Shown here piece by piece: positions 1-6,190 of a stretch of 34,320 nucleotides of DNA; position 1 is the first letter of the stretch, and each line of letters starts with the position of its first letter. Source of the DNA: Eubacteriales bacterium. GTDB lineage: Bacteria; Bacillota; Clostridia; Lachnospirales; Lachnospiraceae. The notes under the pieces are model-generated. The model saw only the letters and a program-made list of their open reading frames with translations. It did no database searches and had not been told where the DNA came from. The stretch is from positions 1 through 34,320 of the forward strand of contig JAUNPU010000036.1 in assembly GCA_030536555.1 (NCBI GenBank), read 5' to 3'. Position numbers and translations under genes: made by a program.

Positions 1-63
1 GGATCATCAATCGGAACAAGCGGACCATCAGTCGGAAGCGGCGGACCACCAACCGGAACCAAC
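1..63 (+). repeat. Three 21-bp coding repeats (Gly/Ser/Pro heptads)
   Basis: Bases 1-21, 22-42 and 43-63 are imperfect tandem copies encoding GSSIGTS, GPSVGSG and GPPTGTN. The array may extend upstream of the window. It encodes a flexible linker, and the 21-bp period keeps the frame if the copy number changes. Confidence 0.7.
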
Positions 64-606
64 GCCGCATCCATTGCCCCTGGCGGTGTATCCGGTGAAG
101 CAAATGAAATCAACAGCGCATCCGATGGAACCAGTGAAAGCAGTGAAACCAATGAAAATAAGGATACCAATTGGAATATCAATCACAGGTTTCGGGTGCT
201 TGGGGTGGACTTGCACAGCAAAAAAATCCCGGGAATCAAGCTGGGTTACGATGCCAAAGGAACTTATCTGAAGCAGTTAGGACCGATCGGATATAAGGGA
301 TGCAGAGACAGCCAGGGCAACTATCATATGACCAATCTGTTTGGCAATTCCATCCGGCGGGAACAGGATGCGACAGGCAAGTATAGCTTTACCAACTTCA
401 TGGGACTTGTGAAGAGAGAAAAGCAGGAGGACGGCAAATACCATATTTCCAGTGTGCTGTTCGGAGCTGTACAGACCAGCCGTGTGCTGGAGGGAGAAGA
501 GCTCAACTATTCTGCAGTGCGGGTTCTGGGCATCAATGTCCACAGGCGGGATGATGTGATCCGGAAGAACCGCAAAAACAGAAAGAACGGTCCGGAAGAC
601 AAATGA
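1..606 (+). CDS. C-terminal part of a repeat-rich protein of the T4SS-like cluster (5' end outside window)
   Basis: The frame is open from base 1 to a TGA at 604-606, so this is the last 201 residues of a longer protein. It begins with three heptads of the form G-(S/P)-(S/P)-x-G-(T/S)-x, continues through a Ser/Asn/Glu-rich linker to about residue 60, and ends in a domain made of roughly five degenerate units of about 20 residues with a G-x-Y ... G pattern (for example GKYSFTNFMG and GKYHISSVLFG). The extreme C-terminus is strongly basic. An internal ATG at 196 is not needed as a start because the frame runs upstream. It sits 17 bp before the VirB4-type ATPase, the place where Gram-positive T4SS clusters often have a VirB6/TrbL-like protein, but no membrane segment is visible in this fragment. 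I do not recognise the family. Confidence 0.72.
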   Translation, partial: GSSIGTSGPSVGSGGPPTGTNAASIAPGGVSGEANEINSASDGTSESSETNENKDTNWNINHRFRVLGVDLHSKKIPGIKLGYDAKGTYLKQLGPIGYKGCRDSQGNYHMTNLFGNSIRREQDATGKYSFTNFMGLVKREKQEDGKYHISSVLFGAVQTSRVLEGEELNYSAVRVLGINVHRRDDVIRKNRKNRKNGPEDK

Positions 607-623
607 GAAGGAGATAGGGAGAC

Positions 624-3362
624 ATGAGAATCATTCCGAAAAAAACGAATGTGGAGATGGAATTCTTCAAAGGGATAGGTTTGATCGATATGCTGATTCT
701 GGGAGTCGGAGGTTCCCTGGCGTTCTCCCTGCTGCTGTCAGATCTTCCCTTTCATATGGCGCTGTTCTGCGTGACGCTGACTGTGACCATCGCAATCGTC
801 ATCCCCATCGATGACGAGAAGGCTTACGAGGGAATCTTTGCGGCGATGAAGTACCTTGCAAGATACCGGCAGTTTGTACGCCGGGAGGAAGCGGGGACTG
901 CGGCAGCCGACAACGGGAAGAGACGCCGGAGAGGGAAAGGACGCAGAGCAGCGCTGGAGGATATTATCCCCTTTACCGGCATCAGCGACCAGTTCATAGA
1001 ATACGGAACTTCCTACAGCGCGGTGGTGCTGGAGGTATCGCCGGTGGAGTTTCGCTTCTACTCGGAAGAACGGCAGAACAATCTGATCGATCAGGTGCTG
1101 GCATCGATCCTTCGGAGAGTGACCATGGGGGAGACTGCTTCCATGGTGAAGCTGGACCGCCCGATCATCTATGATGAGGTCATCCGGTCGGAATATGCCA
1201 AGATTGACGCGCTGAAGGAATCCTATCTGAACGGTCTCTTGTCAGAGGATGAGCTGACCAGACGGGTCGGGATCGTTCAGGACCGGATAACCAGGGTACG
1301 GCAGTTCAATGAGACCGATAAGATCTACATTCCGTTTCATTATCTTGTGCTCTATCACAAAAACCGGGAGCTTCTGACGGAACAGGCAGAAAACGCGTCC
1401 AGGCTTTTGGGAAGCAATGATATGGAATGCAGGCTCTTAAAGGGGGCGGAGCTGGCGGTATTTCTGAAATACAACTATACTCAGTCCTTTGATGAGCGGG
1501 AGGTGAAGAGGCTGAAGCCGGAGGAATACATGAACTGGATTCTTCCGCATGAGATCCGCTTTACCCCGAGAACGGTCATCTATGACGGACTGGTCACCCA
1601 CAACCTGCGGGTGACCCGGTATCCCACAATCGTGGGAAATGCCTGGGGACATAAGATCTTCAACATTCCCGGCACCCGGGTCGTGATGAAGATCAAGCCC
1701 ATGGACCGGTATAAGAGCGTGAAGCAGATAGACCGTGCCATCGATGAGCTGCGTGAGCAGGAGACGAGAACCGGCAAAACCAGTAAGCTGATGGAGCTGG
1801 GAACTCATATTGATACGCTGGGAGAGGTGCTGAGACTTCTGCAGGGAGACAATGAGACCCTGTTTAAGACAGACCTGTATCTGACGATCTATGACTATGA
1901 ATACAGCAACGCGATGGCGGCCTACACCGGCAAGAAGGGAGAACCAAAGCCGGTGGTCAAGCGGAAGAAGGAAGTGAAGCGGAGCCTGTCGGAGGATAAC
2001 TTCCGCACAACGGATATGATGATGCAGCAGTTTGAGGCATATACCTCCACTTCCGTGTCTGCCAACGATGCCATGACCAGACAGGCACAGGCGATTCATT
2101 CCGGTTCGGTTGCCGCGGCATTTCCGTATGTATACAAGATATTGAACGACAGGAACGGAATCTACATCGGCAATTCCGGCGGTGTGCCGGCATTTGTCAA
2201 CTTTTTCCTGCGCAGCCGGGACCGTGTAAACAGCAATATGGTCATTATCGGTAAGTCAGGTTCCGGTAAATCCTATGCGACCAAGACCATTCTGACCCAC
2301 CTGGCGGCGGAGGACAGCAAGATCTTCATCCTGGACCCGGAGAATGAGTATCTGGAGATGGCAAAGAACTTTGACGGGAAGATCATCGATGTGGGAAGCG
2401 CCACCCAGGGACGTCTGAATCCCTTCCACATCATTACCAACCTGAGTGATGAGGAGGAAGAGGAAAACCAGAAGGAAAACACCAGCTTTCACACCCATCT
2501 TCAGTTCCTGGAGGAGTTCTACAGACAGATTCTTCCGGGAATCGAACCGGATGCGCTGGAGTACTTAAACAACATCACAAACCGGATGTACGAGGAGAAA
2601 GGCATCGACGCAGACACGGATCTTTCCACATTGTCTCCGTCGGACTTCCCTGTATTCGATGATCTGTACGAGAAGATCCTGAATGATTTTCAGCTCTCCA
2701 CAGGTGAGTACAGCAAGAAGAATCTTCGGGTACTGTTAAACTATATTTCCAAGTTTGCCACCGGCGGAAGAAACTCCGGTCTGTGGAACGGCGAGGCGTC
2801 CATTTCCACAAAGGAGAATTTTATCGTGTTCAACTTTCAGTCGCTGCTGGCAAACAAGAACAATACCATCGCCAACGCGCAGATGCTGCTGGTGCTGAAA
2901 TGGCTGGACAATGAGATCATCAAAAACAGGGATTACAACATCCGCTACCATGCCAGCCGCAAGATCATTGTGGTGATCGATGAGGCGCATGTGTTTATTG
3001 ACAGCAAGTATCCCATTGCCCTGGACTTTATGTTCCAGCTGGCAAAGCGAATCCGTAAGTACAACGGTATGCAGATCGTCATTACACAGAACATCAAGGA
3101 CTTTGTGGGAACGGAGGAGCTGGCAAGGAAATCCACGGCGATCATCAATGCCAGCCAGTATTCCTTTATTTTTCCGCTGGCGCCCAACGATATGCATGAT
3201 CTGTGCCGGCTGTATGAGAAGGCGGGAGCAATCAATGAGAGCGAGCAGAATGACATTATCAACAACGGAAGGGGACGGGCATTCGTCATTACGTCACCAT
3301 CCGAGCGAACCTGTGTGGATATTGTGGCAGGGGAGGACATTGAGCGTCTGTTTACGATGTAG
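624..3362 (+). CDS. VirB4-type T4SS ATPase with N-terminal PrgI-like membrane domain
   Basis: This 912-residue protein is predicted to be the energising ATPase of a type IV secretion-like channel at the inner face of the membrane. Residues 1-90 resemble PrgI-family proteins: a short IPKK start, two hydrophobic segments near 20-41 and 47-62, then a conserved-looking amphipathic stretch. A very basic linker (about 95-112) leads into the VirB4 body. Walker A is GKSGSGKS at 543-550; Walker B is IIVVIDEAH at 781-789, followed by a QIVITQN sensor-like strand near 815-823. An AAGGAG sits 10 nt before the ATG. In many Gram-positive systems PrgI and VirB4 are separate adjacent genes, so the single reading frame here is notable. 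The VirB4 assignment is firm. The exact subfamily and the transported substrate (DNA or protein) cannot be told. Confidence 0.93.
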   Translation: MRIIPKKTNVEMEFFKGIGLIDMLILGVGGSLAFSLLLSDLPFHMALFCVTLTVTIAIVIPIDDEKAYEGIFAAMKYLARYRQFVRREEAGTAAADNGKRRRRGKGRRAALEDIIPFTGISDQFIEYGTSYSAVVLEVSPVEFRFYSEERQNNLIDQVLASILRRVTMGETASMVKLDRPIIYDEVIRSEYAKIDALKESYLNGLLSEDELTRRVGIVQDRITRVRQFNETDKIYIPFHYLVLYHKNRELLTEQAENASRLLGSNDMECRLLKGAELAVFLKYNYTQSFDEREVKRLKPEEYMNWILPHEIRFTPRTVIYDGLVTHNLRVTRYPTIVGNAWGHKIFNIPGTRVVMKIKPMDRYKSVKQIDRAIDELREQETRTGKTSKLMELGTHIDTLGEVLRLLQGDNETLFKTDLYLTIYDYEYSNAMAAYTGKKGEPKPVVKRKKEVKRSLSEDNFRTTDMMMQQFEAYTSTSVSANDAMTRQAQAIHSGSVAAAFPYVYKILNDRNGIYIGNSGGVPAFVNFFLRSRDRVNSNMVIIGKSGSGKSYATKTILTHLAAEDSKIFILDPENEYLEMAKNFDGKIIDVGSATQGRLNPFHIITNLSDEEEEENQKENTSFHTHLQFLEEFYRQILPGIEPDALEYLNNITNRMYEEKGIDADTDLSTLSPSDFPVFDDLYEKILNDFQLSTGEYSKKNLRVLLNYISKFATGGRNSGLWNGEASISTKENFIVFNFQSLLANKNNTIANAQMLLVLKWLDNEIIKNRDYNIRYHASRKIIVVIDEAHVFIDSKYPIALDFMFQLAKRIRKYNGMQIVITQNIKDFVGTEELARKSTAIINASQYSFIFPLAPNDMHDLCRLYEKAGAINESEQNDIINNGRGRAFVITSPSERTCVDIVAGEDIERLFTM

Positions 3363-3389
3363 CGGCTTACAGGCAGGAGGTTAGAAGAT

Positions 3390-4157
3390 ATGATACAGGG
3401 ATATGGTCAGAGGACCAGAAGAGCGGCAGGACTGGGACTGGCGGTCCTGTGCACGGCGGGCGTTGTGCTGTCGGGCTGCGGGAAGAAGGCGGACGAGGTC
3501 GATACCATCCGCGAAGCCGGAACACTCCGCGCCGCGGTGGTGGATTATCAGAATGATTATATGAAGGATGACGGAGGCACCCGCAGCGGAACCGAGGCAG
3601 AGCTGATCGGGCAGATTGCGGGAGCGCTGGGGGTGGAGGAGACCTGGGTTGTGTCGGAGAATATGGAAGACGCCCTGTCAAAAGTCCTTGCCGGAGAGGC
3701 AGATCTGGCGGTTGCCATGATTCCGGATGATCTGAAGCTGGAGGAAGGGCTGGAAGCCTCGATTTCCTACGGCAGGGAACGGCTCTATGTGGTCACCCGC
3801 AGGGAGGACTATTCCGATGCGCCGGCGGCATTTGCCGGACGGGTTCTGGCAGCAGATCCGTCTCTTCAGAGCGTACTGGAGGAGCTTTCCGGCAAGGTGG
3901 AGAATCTGGGCATTCTGTCCTGCAAAGGGCAGGAGGAGGCTCTGGGGGCACTGACGGAAGAGCTGACAGCAGACGGCTATGTCTGTCGCTATCAGGAGGG
4001 AATCCGGATGCTGGAGGCGTCCGGGACCGGGAACATCCGCATCCAGATGCAGAATCTTCAGAATACGGACCCGGAGCAGTTCGTGGTCGTCGCCAGAACC
4101 GGCAGCGGACGTCTGATGGGAGGGATCAATACCATCATCAGTCAGACAGAACAGTAG
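3390..4157 (+). CDS. Lipoprotein with family 3 solute-binding-type domain
   Basis: The 255-residue product has a basic N-terminus, a hydrophobic core and a lipobox LSGC, with Cys30 as the predicted lipidation site, so it should be anchored on the outer face of the membrane. The mature part fits a family 3 solute-binding fold: an opening I-x-x-A-G-T-L-R strand, a G-T-E-A-E-L helix start and an LAGEADLAVAMI stretch typical of lobe 1. An AGGAGG lies 9 nt before the ATG, and the gene starts 27 bp after the VirB4-type ATPase. No ABC permease or ATPase is nearby. Within a secretion-like cluster it may be a ligand sensor or a structural cell-envelope part rather than an importer component; that is inference. 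Confidence 0.82.
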   Translation: MIQGYGQRTRRAAGLGLAVLCTAGVVLSGCGKKADEVDTIREAGTLRAAVVDYQNDYMKDDGGTRSGTEAELIGQIAGALGVEETWVVSENMEDALSKVLAGEADLAVAMIPDDLKLEEGLEASISYGRERLYVVTRREDYSDAPAAFAGRVLAADPSLQSVLEELSGKVENLGILSCKGQEEALGALTEELTADGYVCRYQEGIRMLEASGTGNIRIQMQNLQNTDPEQFVVVARTGSGRLMGGINTIISQTEQ

Positions 4158-4213
4158 AAATCATGCACAAAAAGGGCGGGAAGCCGTCAGAATGAGAAGA
4201 GGGAGTGGCAGCG

Positions 4214-4495
4214 ATGGGATATTTTGACAGCGCCAAGAACAGAGTGCTGTGGCAGCGGGAGCTGAGCCGGCTGAAAGTCGAGCGGGACCGCAGATCCAGT
4301 ACAGGGTATGGCGGACCCGGAGCGGAGTCCAAAGCAGAGAACGAGCATCCGGGCAGGCAGAGAATCACCTTTGCGCAGCTGGAACGAGAGGAACTGGAAT
4401 CCGCCGCAAAGGGCAGGTCTTTCCGGTCCGGAAGCCGGGACATGGAACCGGTCCGGGAGGCAGGAATGCAGCATGCCCGGGAGAGGAGTATCTGA
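4214..4495 (+). CDS. Small charged cytoplasmic protein of unknown function
   Basis: A 93-residue, strongly charged protein (MGYFDSAKNR start) rich in Arg and Glu, with no signal peptide or membrane segment. The ATG at 4214 is preferred over an in-frame GTG at 4205 because a GAGGGAG lies about 8 nt upstream of the ATG. Its TGA overlaps the ATG of the next gene (TGATG), which suggests translational coupling. I do not recognise the family. Its position between envelope components suggests a small accessory or adaptor protein of the secretion-like cluster. A competing frame overlaps it from 4249, but the ribosome-binding site and signal peptide of the next gene place that start at 4495. Confidence 0.65.
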   Translation: MGYFDSAKNRVLWQRELSRLKVERDRRSSTGYGGPGAESKAENEHPGRQRITFAQLEREELESAAKGRSFRSGSRDMEPVREAGMQHARERSI

Positions 4496-5724
4496 TGCAG
4501 GGGCCAATCGTGCTGATACTTGCGTGCCTGTTCAGCCTGGGAGCAGGGAATTTGACCCGGGCGGAGGAGACGCCGGTTCCGGCAGTATATGTGGGGGAGG
4601 ACGAGGAGTACGGATACACCTATGAATGTCCGGGAATCGGAAGCTTCTCCACCAATATCGGTCCGGAGACGGAAGAAACCGTCGCCATCATCGTCGCGGA
4701 GGACCGGACCAGAGGGGAACTGTACCGGGACGGCCGCAGGCAGGAATATAACCGAGATACGATCCTGTTTGAATCAGGAGATTATGAATTCCGTCTGTAT
4801 CCTTCGGGAGAGCAGACAGACCGGTACGGAAGTTTCTCCTTTACTCTGAAGCAGCAGGAGCTGTCATTGAGGACGGAGGAAATCTTTCAGATTGAGGAGA
4901 ATCCGCCGATGGAGGTCCGCTATGATCCGGATGCGGACCGATACGGCTACACGCTGCCCAGCGGAGCCTCCTTTTACATGAGTGTTCCAAACGGCGCGAC
5001 AGCAGCAGGGCCGGTTGTCATAAGCCTGCCGGATACGGTCACCATCTACGGGATCAGCCGGAACGGGGAGATCGAGACAGATCTGGACGGAACGCTGTAC
5101 CGGGAGCCGGGAACCTATCAGGTGCTGTGCATGGGCGGTCAGGCAGGGGAGAAGGAAGCGGAACGCTCCGGGTTCTACCGGTTCACGCTGTCATTTATCA
5201 TCATTCCGTACTGTGAAAGCGGGCGGGATCTGGTGAATCCGCCGGTGGGCTTTCGAATCAGCCGGGTACTGCAGGACGGCATGCAGATTCCGTCAAAGGA
5301 AGCTTATCTGGAGCTTCATCAGGACGGGATGTACCGGATTCTGTTTGAAAAAGCAGATCAGCGGGAGCTTGTCTATGAACTGGAATTTGTCGCGGACCGG
5401 ACCGCGCCGGCACTTAAGTTCTCCCGGTCCATCTACGAGCCGGTGGTGGCGGCGCCCCTGTCCTATCAGGTGACAGAGGCTGACAGTACGGTAGAAGCCT
5501 ACCGGAACGGAGAAAAGCTGCTTCTGACGGGGGAGCCTCTGACGGAAGGCGGGACGTACCGGATCACAGTGACAGACCGGGCGGGGAACCGGCAGAATTA
5601 TGAGTTCCGCTTGGGATACTATGTAGACATTCGAGATAAATCCATGATTATACTATCTGCCATAGCCGTGATCGGCGGTCTGTGCTGGCTGCTGTATCAG
5701 CGCGGTCATATGGAGATTTTATAA
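4495..5724 (+). CDS. Exported beta-rich Ig-like protein with C-terminal membrane anchor
   Basis: The start is the ATG at 4495, with AGGAG 6 nt upstream and a signal peptide directly after it (hydrophobic core, probable cleavage after Ala23 in LTRA-EE). The same frame is open back to 4249, but that upstream part is Arg-rich with no ribosome-binding site, so it is excluded. The 409-residue product is rich in short beta-strand-like stretches and ends in an Ig-like module (TVTDRAGNR near residue 365-375), then one transmembrane helix at about 384-402 and a short tail. The topology is therefore outside-facing and anchored at the C-terminus. It precedes the pilin-like gene by 37 bp and may be an extracytoplasmic scaffold for the apparatus. 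No enzyme motif is visible. Confidence 0.8.
   Translation: MQGPIVLILACLFSLGAGNLTRAEETPVPAVYVGEDEEYGYTYECPGIGSFSTNIGPETEETVAIIVAEDRTRGELYRDGRRQEYNRDTILFESGDYEFRLYPSGEQTDRYGSFSFTLKQQELSLRTEEIFQIEENPPMEVRYDPDADRYGYTLPSGASFYMSVPNGATAAGPVVISLPDTVTIYGISRNGEIETDLDGTLYREPGTYQVLCMGGQAGEKEAERSGFYRFTLSFIIIPYCESGRDLVNPPVGFRISRVLQDGMQIPSKEAYLELHQDGMYRILFEKADQRELVYELEFVADRTAPALKFSRSIYEPVVAAPLSYQVTEADSTVEAYRNGEKLLLTGEPLTEGGTYRITVTDRAGNRQNYEFRLGYYVDIRDKSMIILSAIAVIGGLCWLLYQRGHMEIL
5624..5654 (+). promoter_or_regulatory. Possible internal promoter ahead of the pilin-like gene
   Basis: TAGACA (5624-5629) and TATACT (5649-5654) each match the sigma-A consensus at five of six positions, but the spacer is 19 nt, longer than the ideal 17. 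It lies inside the end of the preceding gene, about 107 bp before the pilin-like start. Together with the hairpin after the pilin gene it would allow a separate, abundant pilin transcript. Confidence 0.28.
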
Positions 5725-5761
5725 TAAATATCAATCCATAAAACAGTAGGAGGGAATTAGT

Positions 5762-6103
5762 ATGTATGTATTAGCAAGGTTAATTCAAGCAGCCAATCAA
5801 GCGGAAACTACGGCGTCACCTAAAAAACAGGAAGTAGAAGTTTTTGGTGCGATGGTAAAGCCGATCACGCAGCTGATTGACAGTGCGGTGACGCCTGCGC
5901 TTCTTCTGGTAGGCTCCATCGGAGCAATCTACTGCATCATTCTGGGAGCCAGACTGGCAAAGGCGGAGGAGCCTCAGGACAGAGAGAAGGCAAAAAGTTC
6001 ACTGAAGAATGCACTGGTCGGTTTTCTGCTGATCTTTGTTCTGCTGGTGGCACTGAAGGTCGGTGCGCCGCTGATGACCAGCTGGTATCAGGCTAACTCA
6101 TAG
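5762..6103 (+). CDS. VirB2/TrbC-type pilin-like protein
   Basis: The 113-residue protein has an N-terminal region without a classical signal peptide, a hydrophobic helix at about 43-65 and a second at about 84-106. They are separated by a short charged cytoplasmic loop (AKAEEPQDREKAKSS). This two-helix layout with a Lys/Glu-rich loop and a following NALVGF helix is characteristic of the small pilin-like subunits of Gram-positive T4SSs. An AGGAGG sits 8 nt before the ATG, one of the strongest ribosome-binding sites in the cluster, as expected for a major structural subunit. A 14-bp hairpin lies 28 bp downstream. It could alternatively be a non-polymerising membrane component of the channel. 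Confidence 0.82.
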   Translation: MYVLARLIQAANQAETTASPKKQEVEVFGAMVKPITQLIDSAVTPALLLVGSIGAIYCIILGARLAKAEEPQDREKAKSSLKNALVGFLLIFVLLVALKVGAPLMTSWYQANS

Positions 6104-6130
6104 TAAATCAGCAGTACAGGTATGGGGGCA

Positions 6131-6164
6131 CGGGTATCCGGATGGACAGACATCCGGATACCCG
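6131..6164 (+). repeat. Perfect 14-bp inverted repeat after the pilin-like gene
   Basis: CGGGTATCCGGATG (6131-6144) and its exact reverse complement (6151-6164) flank a 6-nt loop, giving a very stable hairpin in RNA. No T-tract follows, so it is not a typical intrinsic terminator. It lies between the pilin-like stop and the ribosome-binding site of the next gene (AGGAGG at 6177-6182), which fits a 3'-end stabiliser or an RNA processing site that separates pilin message from the rest of the operon. Confidence 0.9.
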
Positions 6165-6190
6165 GCTTACATGGGAAGGAGGAACAGTCT

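Noticed and set aside
4249..4494. Upstream extension of the Ig-like protein from 4249.
   Set aside because: The extension is Arg-rich, overlaps the small charged protein and would hide a clear signal peptide that begins at 4495.
6122..6190. ATG at 6122 as the start of the large lipoprotein.
   Set aside because: It would read through the 14-bp hairpin and bury the lipoprotein signal. The GTG at 6191 has AGGAGG at correct distance and gives a proper signal peptide.
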